Assembly: GCA_964016875.1 (NCBI GenBank)
Contig: OZ024721.1
Span: 9,429,001 to 9,493,000 of the forward strand
Source: Fallopia convolvulus
Lineage: Eukaryota; Streptophyta; Magnoliopsida; Caryophyllales; Polygonaceae
DNA length: 64,000 nucleotides
Reading direction: 5' to 3'
Position 1 is the stretch's first letter, and every line of letters begins with the position of its first letter. The translations under genes were made by a program, and so were the position numbers. The notes beneath the pieces are model-generated. The model saw nothing but the letters and a program-made list of their open reading frames with translations, searched no databases and was not told the origin of the DNA. Below are positions 1 through 10,653 of this stretch, piece after piece.

Positions 1-247
1 TCCTCTGTTGAGTATAATACTCCTGAAACTGATGCTGATGATCATAAAGCCTAAGTTGGCCAGTCTAAAGCAGATCCAAGCGGCATACAAGTCATCAACC
101 CATGGTGGTGGAGCAGTGTTGGAGCTAGAGTTGTCCTCACTCGGATGGTGGACTCGGTAACCGACCCCGTACCCCTCATGAGTATGCTGAAAATGACCGT
201 CCTATGGGTCGGTACCGAACCTATAAGGGTCAGTAATGGGGTGATAA
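1..247 (-). pseudogene. C-terminal fragment of the env-like ORF of Athila element B
   Basis: Read on the minus strand, this stretch has a frame containing NTAPPPWVDDLYAAW. This resembles SSIPPPWAEYLSTRM near the C-terminus of the env-like ORF of element A at about 7205-7250. It also contains ITDPYRFGTDP, the peptide form of the dispersed GGTCGGTACCGACC motif. An in-frame TAG interrupts it. Element B runs on the same strand on the other side of element A, and its env-like ORF starts at 10686, so this is most simply the distal part of that ORF, cut off by element A. The middle of the ORF is absent from both flanks. The assignment rests on a short similarity and on position. Confidence 0.5.
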
Positions 248-1722
248 TGATGTTCGTGTTTTTAGTATAGTTTTTGATAGGTTTTATTAGGTTATTAGGA
301 TTAGTTTTGATAAGTTTAGGATTAGTTTTATGTGTTTTTGGATAGTTTTGCATATTTTGTAGAAAGTATGGAAGCTACTCCGTTTTGTGTCTTTTTGTAG
401 GTTTTAGCAAGGAAAGGGTGTTGTTTGGAGCTGAATTTGGAGAGCTATGATAAGAGATGGAGGAATACAAGATGAAGAAGCTGAAGTTCGAGTTTTTGGA
501 AGAGAAGTGTTGAAGAAAACCAAGCCCAGGCTCGTTAACGAGGCTGTGAGGGCTCGTTAACGAGGCCACGAGATGAAAATGTTCGAGAGTTGACTTTGTG
601 ACTCACCGATCCTGTGCGGGAATTTATTTCTGTTTCGGTAGAGTATCTTTTTATGATTTTAGGGTTATTATATTATGTATTTTAGGTCTTGTTATCTTTT
701 GAGATTTTATTTCTATCTTTTAGAATAGATTCTATCTTTTTAGGGAAGTTTATATCTTTTAGCCTTTTTTAGTTTCTAGCCTCTTTTTAGTATAAATACC
801 CTTCTATCTAGCATAGGAAGGGAGGTCGAATTTTGAGGAAGGAGAGCCGAGAGAGAGAAGGACGGATCGGAGTCGTGATCGAAGGAGCTCGGTAGACGAA
901 AGTTACCGGGGTCGTTAGTCGTGTTTTTGATTCGATATTTCGGTGTTTTCGGTTTCTTCTGAATCTCTGTAAGACGATATTTCTTATTAATTTGAGTAGT
1001 GTTTTGTTTTCAATGTTTTCTTTGATTAAAGTTATTAGTTTCTTAGTCATGATTAGTGAGTAGTTTTTTTTATCTAGGGTCGGGGTTGAAACCCGGCATA
1101 GTTGTGCATGTTTGGTGAGTAAGATCATGTGTTGAATGCCTTTTATCTATTGTTGAGATTGTTTGTTGTGCTTATACCAAGATGAAAGTTGAGGTAATTT
1201 GAGTTGTTGACTTGATTGAAAGAGAAAGTTATAAACTTGAAGGTTGATATTTTTTGAATACGAAAGTTTCAAGCTTTAGATCCAGAACAAGCAATTGGGT
1301 GAGTTAGTTTATGAAAGTAGATTAATTTGCTTGCTAAGTCAATGAAAGTTGATGCGTCTATATATTTAAAGGCATGATATTTATCTTCTTACGAGCTTGT
1401 GTGCATGACTATGTTGTGGTGACCCTTATCTTGGAAATTTTCGTTTTTATTTGATTTCTTTCAAGATCATATTCGTTATTGAGTTCGTTGGCTACCGAAC
1501 CTGTCTAGGTCGTTAGTTTTTGTCTTTTTATTCTCGGTGGTTCGTTAATGAGGCTGACAACTTCGTTAACGAGGCTGCTTGTCTGTTTTGCTTGCTTTTG
1601 TTTTATTTTTTTAGGAGTCGATAGATAAACAAACCTTGCTTCTCGTGGAACGATCCTGACTCTCCTATACTCAGCGGGGTCTTGACTATAAATTTATTTG
1701 TTGTCAATCAACCCTCTCAACA
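248..1722 (+). repeat. 5' LTR of element A
   Basis: This LTR is nearly identical to 9176-10653, with only scattered substitutions and a 2-nt length change in a GA run near 855. It starts TGATG and ends CTCTCAACA, four bases before the primer binding site. A TATA box (TATAAATA) lies at 791-798, so transcription probably starts around 820-830. The LTR holds two pairs of the dispersed palindrome: CTCGTTAACGAG at 531-542 and 553-564, and TTCGTTAATGAG / TCGTTAACGA at 1541-1572. Confidence 0.92.
791..798 (+). promoter_or_regulatory. TATA box of element A LTR promoter
   Basis: TATAAATA lies in a pyrimidine-rich context and is repeated identically at 9719-9726 in the 3' LTR. The position in the middle of the LTR, with a leader of about 900 nt before the PBS, is usual for plant gypsy elements. 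The start site itself is inferred. Confidence 0.7.
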
Positions 1723-1725
1723 AAT

Positions 1726-1743
1726 TGGCGCCGTTGCCGGGGA
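1726..1743 (+). other. Primer binding site of element A (tRNA-Asp type)
   Basis: The sequence TGGCGCCGTTGCCGGGGA sits directly after the 5' LTR. This is the usual minus-strand primer site of the Athila/Tat clade, complementary to the 3' end of a plant tRNA. The same motif occurs in element C and a diverged form (TGGCGTCGTTGTCGGGGA) in element B. Confidence 0.9.
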
Positions 1744-1838
1744 AGCAACGTGTTTTGTTTATTTATTTGTGGGTCTGGGAATAGCCCGACTCCGTTTTTG
1801 TTTTTAATTTTTGTTTTCTTTGTCTATTTTCTCAGCGC

Positions 1839-4476
1839 ATGCCGGTAGGACGTCGAAGGCTTGAGTTTGACAACGCCGGTTATTACTCAGAACCTGAACG
1901 TTCCCTGCACCATAGACACCGAGAGAACCGAGCCATGGCCACACCTGAAGAACTGGCTCGTCAGCTAGAAGTCCTCCAAACACAGATGGAGGCGTTGAAA
2001 ACTGAGAAGGAAGGCGCTGCCCCCGAGGCTGAGCGCCAACGAGCTATCAATGCTCGTCTACAAGAAGAGCTGAATGCCTATACGAGGAATGCCAAATAGT
2101 ACATGCATCCAGAACTGAGGGTGCCAGAGTCTCCAATTGTGCTTCCGAAGATAGAGAAATCTTTTGAGATTAAATCTCAATTAATATCCTTGATCAAACG
2201 GGCTCAGTTTGAAGGGAAACCTACTGAGTGCCCTATGGAACATATTAGGAATTTTCTTGACTTATGTGACACCATAGCTGCAGAAGGTGTCTCACTTAAA
2301 TATGTTCTGTTAAAAGCTTTTAGGTGGTCTCTTTCTGGAAAGGCCTTGAGCTGGTTGGAGAGCTTACCTCCTAAGTCTATCAAGACTTGGAAGAACTTGT
2401 ATGATCAATTTCTTACAAAATTCTTCCCGCCTGCCAAGACAACGGAGTTGAGAAAACGCATCACCTCCTATCACCAGCTGCCTAATGAAACATTTGTTGA
2501 AACATGGGCAACCTTTATATGTTCTGCAAGAAATCTTTTTCCAGGGTATCAATGCAGAGACCAAGAACCGCATCAACACGCATATTGCGTGCGGTTTTAT
2601 AGAAATGGACCCAACGGCTGCATGGGAATTACTGGATAAGCTGTCCAATTATGATGCCATGTACGGAACCCAGCAAAATCCACAGCCCCAGAAACGTCTC
2701 TACCTACCTAACCGAGACGAAGTTGACCGGGATGTTAAAAATCAATTCCTGCAAGACGAGGTCAACCGTCTAAAGAAGCAAGTAAGTTTTCTGAAATCCT
2801 CTCAATCCTGTCAAGAATGTGGTTCTTCTGCACATAGTACTTCTGCTTGCACTAACATAGAGCAGGTTAGAGCCGCTGAGACAATTGCTGAGATGAGTTA
2901 TATGAGAGGACCATACAGGAACCAACCTAGCTATTTTGACAGGACAAACAACTATCAAGCATGGGGCAATCAGAATACAAATCAAAACTATGCAGCGCCT
3001 CTGCCAGATAGACGACCTGCACCCTATCGACCTCCAGGCCATCAGGAGCCACCATCATGGGTTCAAGGATTACAGGAAGGCATTAACGGCGTAACCATCA
3101 AAGTTAACAAAGTGACCAACAAGGTTAACGAAGTTCAAGCCAACCTGAACCAACAAAATAAAAGATGGGGAGAGTTCGATATATGGAAGAAGAGTGTTGA
3201 TTCCCAACTAGGGAACCTCACTGCCCAGATTCCGAGACCACAAGGGCAACTTCCGGGCCGCCCCGAGGAGAACCCTAGGGGACAAATAACAGCGGTGCAC
3301 CTTAGGAGCGGGAAGAAATTGTCGGAGCAAGTCCAAGCTGAGGACAAGAAGGAAGAGGACGTCACAATTCAGCTCGGTAACGAGCCAGCGAGGGCAAATA
3401 CCGAGCCCGTATACCATGGTGAGGAGGCTCCGAGGGTATGTAACTACCCTAACCCAGGTAAGTCTACTAATCCGAGCCTTCCTCTCTATCCCAGGGTAGT
3501 TAACGACCCCATCAGGGGCGGTAACGACCCGCCGAGGACACCAAACGACCCCAGTGTCGACCCGGTACTCTCACCTCTCGAACCTAACTTGGTTCCGAGA
3601 ATGGTGAAATCTCTTCCATTTCCAACTAAGAAATCTATAGACTCTACTGAGAGTAAGTTCAAGCGTTTTGTGAAGATTCTTCAGGGCATTAATATTTCCA
3701 TCCCATTCGTTGACGCCCTAAGCGAAATGCCGGCTTACACAAAATTTTTGAAGGATATTCTTAGCAGGAAAAGGTCCATTACAGAGCTACAGGATGAAGT
3801 CAGATCAATTGATCTACCAGAAAAGCTTGGAGATCCAAGGAGATTTGCCATCACGATTGGCATAGGCGACCACAAATTTAAAGCTTTATGTGATTTGGGA
3901 GCCAGTGCTAGTTTGCTTCCTCTCTCCATCTGGTTAAAAACTAACATGGGACCACTAGAGCCTGTGGATATGAACCTCTTCATGGCAGACGGATCATGTG
4001 TCAAAGCCACAGGGGTCGTGGATGACTACCCTATTCAAGTGGGAAAATTTTTTATACCAAATGATTTCGTCGTCCTCGACATGCCTGAGGATCCTCATGT
4101 CCCCATTATCTTAGGCAGACCATTCCTAGCTACATCAAGTGCCAAGGTCGATGTGAGGAAAGGACTTCTTACGTTTGAGATTGGAGAAGAACGAGTGGAA
4201 TTCAGCCTGGACCAAAACGCAAATGACCCAACCACGGTCGCACAAATCGAGTTGCACCAACCAGAAATCGACAAAGCTGATACAACTGAACCTCCCCCAA
4301 CTTCGAAAGAGGACGAGATTCTCACACAGGACCTTGTCGAGCTCCCATGGCCTACTAGCGACTCTCATATACAAGGAAACAATCAAGGTGAGTACTTTTC
4401 TTCTTACCCTATTCCTGCACCATACCCCAGGAGTCCAAACCACCTTGGTTTCCGGATTCCACTAACCCATATGTAG
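1839..4476 (+). pseudogene. Gag-protease ORF of element A, broken by a nonsense codon and a frameshift
   Basis: The start ATG at 1839 begins MPVGRRR, matching MQVGRRP in element B. The capsid region holds the retrotransposon gag motif (KALSWLESLPP, about 2338-2370) and is followed by a zinc knuckle C-x2-C-x4-H-x4-C (CQECGSSAHSTSAC, about 2812-2853). A coiled, repeat-rich linker with 7-residue units (such as VVNDPIR, GGNDPPR) comes next. The aspartic protease domain (about 3845-4185) has the DLGAS active site and the flap-distal ILGRPFL motif. An in-frame TAG at 2097-2099 stands where element B has CAA (NAKQYMHPEL). Near 2505 about 41 nt are missing relative to B, which shifts the frame. The ORF ends at 4476 without entering RT. 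Confidence 0.88.
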
Positions 4477-4980
4477 GAATACCGGGCATACTCATAGAAG
4501 ACAAGGGATCTAGCTTAGTGACTCAAGCAAACAACGCCTACAAAGCTAAGTATGGGGTAACTCGAGACCTTGACTTAGCTACAAAAGATCCACCTTGAAG
4601 CAAGGGAAGAACGTCGGGCTTACGACGTTAAAAATAGCGCTTACGGGAGGCAACCCGCTTTTAGTATAGTATAGTTTTTCTTCTTCTTTTTAGATTGTTT
4701 CTTTTTCTTAGTTTTCTTTTCCTTTCTTTTCTTTTCTTTTTAGTAGTTCTTTAGGATAGAAATTAGGATAAATTTTGAGCTAACAAGATGCAGGAGAAGG
4801 GCTCGAAAATCACTCCAAGAGGCTACGGTGGCTCGTTAAACGACCCACCCAGGGTCGTTAACGACCCGGTTTGACGACCCGATTCGGCAAAACGGGCAGG
4901 TAAGTTCTTTTTAACCTAATCTATCTCTTACCTAACCCCATACCGCCGCCCCTTTACCTCTTCCTATCCCTACCCTCTCC

Positions 4981-4987
4981 TATATAA
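4981..4987 (+). promoter_or_regulatory. TATA-like element before env-like leader of element A
   Basis: TATATAA in the context CCTCTCCTATATAACCC precedes a C/T-rich, AUG-poor stretch of about 230 nt that looks like a plant 5' UTR. It suggests, but does not prove, that the env-like ORF has its own promoter in addition to the LTR. Confidence 0.45.
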
Positions 4988-5220
4988 CCCTTCTACCCCT
5001 CCTAAAAATTTTCACTCTCAAATCCTTAAACTCCAAACCTCTCAAGAATCATACCCAAAATCTCGGAGATCCCCCACCACTGATCGGAATTTCTCACCTC
5101 CACCGATCGTCGGAGACACCCTCGTTATCGAAGCTCAGAACCCCGGATTTCCACCGACGGGATCCACACTCGTTAACCACCCCAATCCGACCCTTTGTTC
5201 TTCAATTTCTCAATTTTCCG

Positions 5221-5824
5221 GTATGATTTCTAAACCCTAACTCTTACTTACAAGATTCATGGTTTTTAGGGTAGAAATTTCATATTGGGATTGTGTCTAT
5301 AGGAAAGGTCGACATGCATGTTTGGATTTTGCTCATGGATTGTCGTTGAAGCTTAGTTGTTCATATTCTAGGGAAGATTATTCATGTTAGGTTCTCCATT
5401 GCAAAAGTCTAATTAGAAAAGCATGAATCTTTCTTATCCTAGTATTAAGTTCAATTTTTGCTATATCAATTTTGGGTAATTTCGCATGTTTGGGATGGGA
5501 AATCGAGCAAGTATGGGGTGCATAAACCCGATTGTGTGTCTAGTGAGGAGTATTGAGGATACATACTTGATTTATGGTCTGATTTTTAAAGTTGATGACA
5601 TTCGGAAAACAGTGAACTGGCTCTCGGCAGCTCGTTAATGACCCACCCAGGTTCGTTAACGACCCTGCGTAAGCATCGTCGATTCTACACCAGTCTAGAT
5701 TCTTTAACGACCCAATTGGGTAGTTGACGAATTATTCCGATGTTATTTTGAGACCAAGTATGGGGTCTCTTGCCTATCTATTTTGAGTGGATCTTATCTT
5801 GGAAAATTCTTGATTGTTTTGTAG
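5221..5824 (+). other. Candidate leader intron of the env-like mRNA in element A
   Basis: The donor is CCG|GTATGA and the acceptor TTGTTTTGTAG|ATCTC, giving 604 nt that end five bases before the env-like ATG. The equivalent minus-strand region of element B has donor AAG|GTATGAG at 11369 and acceptor TGCAG|GATCGAA at 10694, seven bases before its MASSSR start. Conservation of both splice sites in a diverged relative is the main support. Spliced env-like transcripts are known from the barley element BAGY-2. Confidence 0.55.
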
Positions 5825-5829
5825 ATCTC

Positions 5830-7440
5830 ATGGCAAGTTCAAGCTGACCCGCTACCCGAGCTCAGAAAAAGAGGAGGAATCAGAGGTCCCCATCCCCACC
5901 GCGCATGGATAATATGATCTTGAGTACTCAAGGCCAAGTGAATCGATACCGTGCCATTCTAGATAAGGACCACAACACTCGTTGGTTCTCGAAGTCTAGT
6001 GTCGTACACACGGGGATTTACACGGATGTCAAGGAGGCCTTCGTTATTCTCATTGCATCTCATCTACTGAAGAAGGAGAATCTACCACACTTTCCGGCCC
6101 TCACATATGAGTTTCTAGCCACTCTAGAGACTAGTTTTCCGTCGAAGACTTCGGCGGGATAAATCCGGTTTCGGCTTGGTAATGTGAGCCGTGAGTTCAC
6201 CATGGCGGAGTTCAATGCAATTCTGGAGCTCCCAAACCCTTCTAGAGAGTACACCTTGAAAGACTACAGGGTGACTCGGACTTGGAGCTATATCACTAGG
6301 GAAGACCAATCCTCCACAGCGGCATTATCTGGGGCAAGCATCATCAACCCCATCTTCCGGATCATTCTCCGAGTCTTAGCCGCCACATTCTGGCCGAAGA
6401 GAGAGTTGAACAGGCCAACAAGGACGGAAGTTGCTTGTCTCCGCACTATCCTTTTCGAGGAGCCCAACCCGTTGAATTTGGGGTATGAATGGCTCTACTA
6501 CATAGAGAAATCAACCAAATCCAAGGAAGTTTGGTGTGGCAACTTGGTCAGTCTTTTGGCCACAAACCTTGGAGTCGACCTCACTCGCTACACACCGGCT
6601 CATGCTCAGTTACTCAACAAGAACTATTGGTATAGTTCCGGTATTTTCATTCAAGCGGAGAGAGGGTTTAAAGTAAAAGTTCAAAACCGCCTTGTTACAC
6701 CCACCCTCGATATGTTGGAGTTACTTTATGTACCAAATTGGTACGAGGCGTGGACGGGACATGCTTTCCCATTGGAGCCCAAGCCGGAGGATGAGCTATC
6801 ACTTAGGCCTTGTGAGACAAGGTTTGAGCGAGAAGGTGAAGAGATGGATGAAGATGAAGATGAAGATGAGGATACCGAAGTTGCTGGCAATGACACTGAA
6901 GAAGCCGACACAGAGGGAGGCACTAACGAGCTTAAATTTGAGGAAGAAGACCTCCACGCTGAGGTTTTAGGCACCAACATCCTCTTTGACGAGCCCACCA
7001 GGCTCTTTAACGATCATTTCCAGCCTTCTACATCTGATGCTAACGAGGTACCCAGGGTCGTTAACGACCAACCGAGGGCAGCTACCGACCCACCGCCAGC
7101 TCCTACCGACCCCTACTCTTATGGACTTGTGCCATACAACCCGGTGCTTCACCATGATCACTTTCAGCCTCATTACCCACCACCTCCTCAGCCTGAGTAC
7201 ACTGGATCGAGCATTCCGCCACCATGGGCCGAGTATCTTTCTACACGGATGCAACAACTTCACCTCTAGCAAGACCACATTCATAGGAGGATGGATAGAT
7301 GGGAGACTATCTATTCAACTCGGATGACATTTGAGGATGAGAGGCATCGTCAGAGAGAGACAGAGGATGCCGAGCGTTGGAGGACGATGTATGACTTCAT
7401 GGGGAACTTTGAGCACTATTTTCCTCCACCTAACCGTTGA
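5830..7440 (+). pseudogene. Env-like (Athila ORF / plant transposon protein) ORF of element A, three nonsense codons
   Basis: A single frame runs from ATG 5830 (MASSS) to TGA 7440 and is interrupted only by TGA at 5845, TAA at 6160 and TAG at 7267. The N-terminus is basic (KKRRNQR, nuclear-localisation-like). The middle (about 5905-6780) is a globular domain of the kind found in Athila ORF1/env-like proteins. It is followed by an acidic Glu/Asp run (about 6840-6960), then Pro-rich 7-residue units (VVNDQPR, AATDPPP, APTDPYS) encoded by the dispersed palindromic motif. The tail is charged and ends YFPPPNR. No clear signal peptide or transmembrane segment is evident, so 'env-like' refers to position only. 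Confidence 0.72.
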
Positions 7441-9138
7441 TTCAGCTTGAAGACATTTTCCTTGTTTTCCACTTCTGAGACTTTGTAAGTTTTTGTTTTC
7501 TCTTTTCTTGTTTTCTTGTGTTTTTCTTTTCTATTTCTTCCTTTCTTTTTATTTTTCTTACAGTGAGGAAACTGTAATTTTAAGTATGGGGTGGGAGAAA
7601 GTAGAAACTTTTGTGTCTTGTTTGTTTTTTGTGCTTTATTTTAAGTAGTTCTTTTATATCGATAAAAAAAATCGAAAAAGTTTTGAAAAATATAAAAAAG
7701 GGTCTTAGAATTGATAGATATCCCTTTCTTAGGTTCTATGATAGTAGTTGCTAGCATGATCATTTAATTCCTTGCAATCATGTCTTTGAGAATATAGTCG
7801 GAATCTTATTTTGAAGTTGTTTTTAGGAAGAAATAGAATTTGATGAAATTGAGCACATATACCTTCTTAGCATAAGTGATGCAATCCAACAAAAATTAGC
7901 TTTGTGAGTTATTTTTGGCCTTATAGGGAGAACATTAAAAATCCCTCTTCTTTTCTTGTGTGATTTACTCTCTATATGCATATTATCTCTTGGAATTGTG
8001 ATGGTTATCTATTTCTTGAGACCCGTATGAGATTTATAGTTCATTATTAGTGAAAATCAGATGATAGAGAACTTATTTTATAAGCCCTATGAATCCTTAT
8101 CCACCTTTACATTATCCTTCTTTTGACAACCAATTTTAGCCTGAAGCCTTTTATTTTTAAGCTCCACAAAATTTGTTCCCTAGCCGAGATAAGCTTGACC
8201 CTATCCGGGGATTAGGACTTAGTTTTGGAGAGGTAAATTGTTTTGTTGAGTGTAAAAAAAGAAAGGAGTGAAATATAATGTTTGGTTCGAAATTGAGGGA
8301 TTATTGGGAAGGGTAGATTGGAAGTCTCTTGTTTTTAATAGTTGTGATAAGAAAGATCTCTTAGTACAAAAGATGCACAAAATAAAGTTGATGGTTGAAA
8401 GGAAGTTGTTGAAAGGGAAGAGGAGTACACGATGAAGCTCGTTAACAACCCTGAAGGGACTCGTTAACGAGGCAGCGATTGGCAAAGAAAGTAAAAAATG
8501 ATGAATGAAGAAAAAAAGAAATGAAGAAGTAAGAAATGCATTCAAGTTCATATAGATAAGCCGAAGATTCTTTTGTTTTATGAGACTTTCTAATATAATA
8601 ATTGGGTGAGTGAAATGAGTGTGCATAATGAGAGAGTGAGTTTGGTATATGTTTTTATGAGAGTTTTGATGTTATGTGTGAGTTTTTAGGAGTCTTTGAT
8701 TCCCAGATATTATTAGCACCACATAGCCAAAAAATTTCCACGCCTTATTGTCATTACCAAGCCCCATTACAACCCGGCCGAATGGAAGCTTCTATGAAGT
8801 TTTTCATCGAGCCCCCTAAGTTCTCTTGATGATTTTTGCTTGTTTTGACAAATCCTCGGTGGAGAGTATTGGTGATATAAGTTCCAATTTCTATGAGTAT
8901 TTGTATATTGGATTGAGTTGAGAGTTGTTATTATAAGCCTAAACACTTGAGAGTTGAGAGAAATACATTGTCCCTTGTGAGGTTGGATTGTATTTTCTTG
9001 TGTCTATTTTAGGTGTATATATGTGTGATGACGTTAATAGTCCTTTGCCAATTTTCTTCTAGATATTTTGATGTTGATTTTTAGATGATGGCTATAATTT
9101 GATGAGTATGTTGTTTGATTTTGATTATTGTTTAGTGA
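7441..9138 (+). other. 3' non-coding region of element A
   Basis: This AT-rich stretch has no credible ORF. A T-rich tract at 7480-7560 follows the ORF. A copy of the AAGTATGGGGT word lies at 7582-7592, and one pair of the palindromic motif lies at about 8439-8472 (CTCGTTAACAACC and CTCGTTAACGAG). Long 3' non-coding regions of this sort are usual in Athila elements. Confidence 0.7.
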
Positions 9139-9175
9139 TTGCTTGAGGACAAGCAAGTCTAAGTATGGGGTATTT
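9139..9175 (+). promoter_or_regulatory. Hairpin plus polypurine tract of element A
   Basis: TTGCTTGAGGACAAGCAA at 9139-9156 forms a perfect 7-bp stem with an AGGA loop. It is followed by AAGTATGGGGTATT at 9161-9174, directly before the TG of the 3' LTR, which is the expected place for plus-strand priming. The same 18-nt hairpin occurs in element C at 23964-23981 in the same relation to its LTR. Confidence 0.7.
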
Positions 9176-10653
9176 TGATGTTCGTGTTTTTAGTATAGGT
9201 TTTGATAGGTTTTATTAGGTTATTAGGATTAGTTTTGATAAGTTTAGGATTAGTTTTATGTGTTTTTGGATAGTTTTGCATATTTTGTAGAAAGTATGGA
9301 AGCTACTCCGTTTTGTGTCTTTTTGTAGGTTTTAGCAAGGAAAGGGTGCTGTTTGGAGCTGAATTTGGAGAGCTATGATAAGAGATGGAGGAATACAAGA
9401 TGAAGAAGCTGAAGTTCGAGTTTTTGGAAGAGAAGTGTTGAAGAAAGCCAAGCCCAGGCTCGTTAACGAGGCTGTGAGGGCTCGTTAACGAGGCCACGAG
9501 ATGAAAATGTTCGAGAGTTGACTTTGTGACTCACCGATCCTGTGCGGGAATTTATTTCCGTGTCGGTAGAGTATCTTTTTATGATTTTAGGGTTATTATA
9601 TTATGTATTTTAGGTCTTGTTATCTTTTGAGATTTTATTTCTATCTTTTAGAATAGATTCTATCTTTTTAGGGAAGTTTATATCTTTTAGCCTTTTTTAG
9701 TTTCTAGCCTCTTTTTAGTATAAATACCCTTATATCTAGCATAGGAAGGGAGGTCGAATTTTGAGGAAGGAGAGCCGAGAGAGAAGGACGGATCGGAGTC
9801 GTGATCGAAGGAGCTCGGTAGACGAAAGTTACTGGGGTCGTTAGTCGTGTTTTTGATTCGGTATTTCGGTGTTTTCGGTTTCTTCTGAATCTCCGTAAGA
9901 CGATATTTCTTATTAATTTGAGTAGTGTTTTGTTTTCAATGTTTTCTTTGATTAAAGTTATTAGTTTCTTAGTCATGATTAGTGAGTAGTTTTTTTTATC
10001 TAGGGTCGGGGTTGAAACCCGGCATAGTTGTGCATGTTTGGTGAGTAAGATCATGTGTTGAATGCCTTTTATCTATTGTTGAGATTGTTTGTTGTGCTTA
10101 TACTAAGATGAAAGTTGAGGTAATTTGAGTTGTTGACTTGATTGAAAGAGAAAGTTATAAACTTGAAGGTTGATATTTTTTTAATACGAAAGTTTCAAGC
10201 TTTAGATCCGGAACAAGCAATTGGGTGAGTTAGTTTATGAAAGTAGATTAATTTGCTTGCTAAGTCAATGAAAGTTGATGCGTCTATCTATTTAAAGGCA
10301 TGATATTTATCTTCTTATGAGCTTGTGTGCATGACTATGTTGTGGTGACCCTTATCCTGGATATTTTCGTTTTTATTTGATTTCTTTCAAGATCATATTC
10401 GTTACTGAGTTCGTTGGCTCGGTACCGAACCTGTCTAGGTCGTTAGTTTTGGTCTTTTTATTCTCGGGGGTTCGTTAACGAGGCTGACAACTTCGTTAAC
10501 GAGGCTACTTGTGTGTTTTGCTTGCTTTTGTTTTATTTTTTTTAGGAGTCGATAGATAAACAAACCTTGCTTTTCGTAGAACGATCCTGACTCCCCTATA
10601 CTCAGCGGGGTCTTGACTATAAATTTATTTGTTGTCAATCAACCCTCTCAACT
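9176..10653 (+). repeat. 3' LTR of element A
   Basis: This is the direct copy of 248-1722, with the TATA box at 9719-9726 and the same palindromic motif pairs near 9469-9502 and 10470-10502. It ends CTCTCAAC and then T instead of A, directly abutting the start of the env-like ORF of element B. The altered terminal base and the lack of a target duplication suggest that this end, or the other one, has been rearranged. Confidence 0.9.

Larger units (their letters stand above)
4477..5829 (+). other. Element A spacer: post-integrase remnant, leader and leader intron of env-like ORF
   Basis: The first 200 bp end in a segment (about 4610-4665, GGGAGGCAACCCGC) that also lies directly after the integrase in element B (about 11895-11945, opposite strand). 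This places the pol deletion junction near 4480-4600. A pyrimidine-rich stretch with TATATAA at 4981 and a C/T-rich leader to 5220 follow. Next comes an intron-like segment starting GTATGATTT at 5221 and ending TTTTGTAG at 5824, five bases before an ATG at 5830. Palindromic motif pairs occur at about 4832-4867 and 5631-5665. No long ORF is seen. Confidence 0.6.
248..10653 (+). mobile_element. Element A: Athila-type Ty3/gypsy retrotransposon lacking RT, RNase H and integrase
   Basis: Two near-identical direct repeats (248-1722 and 9176-10653) start TGATGTTCG and end in CTCTCAAC(A). The first is followed by a tRNA-Asp-type primer binding site at 1726-1743, and the second is preceded by a purine-rich tract. 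The internal order is gag-protease (1839-4476), a spacer whose first part matches the post-integrase sequence of other Athila elements, an env-like ORF with its own leader, and a long 3' non-coding region. The RT-RNase H-integrase segment of about 3.4 kb seen in neighbour B is missing, so A could move only with enzymes supplied in trans. The few differences between the LTRs suggest recent insertion, yet there are nonsense codons in both ORFs. No 5-bp target duplication is visible (flanks GATAA and TGACT). Confidence 0.9.

Noticed and set aside
5830..7440. Calling the Athila ORF a true viral envelope gene
   Set aside because: No signal peptide, membrane segment or cleavage site visible; acidic and basic patches suggest an intracellular protein.
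8219..8626. 135-codon minus-strand frame in element A
   Set aside because: Low-complexity Phe/Leu-rich translation of the 3' non-coding region; no support.
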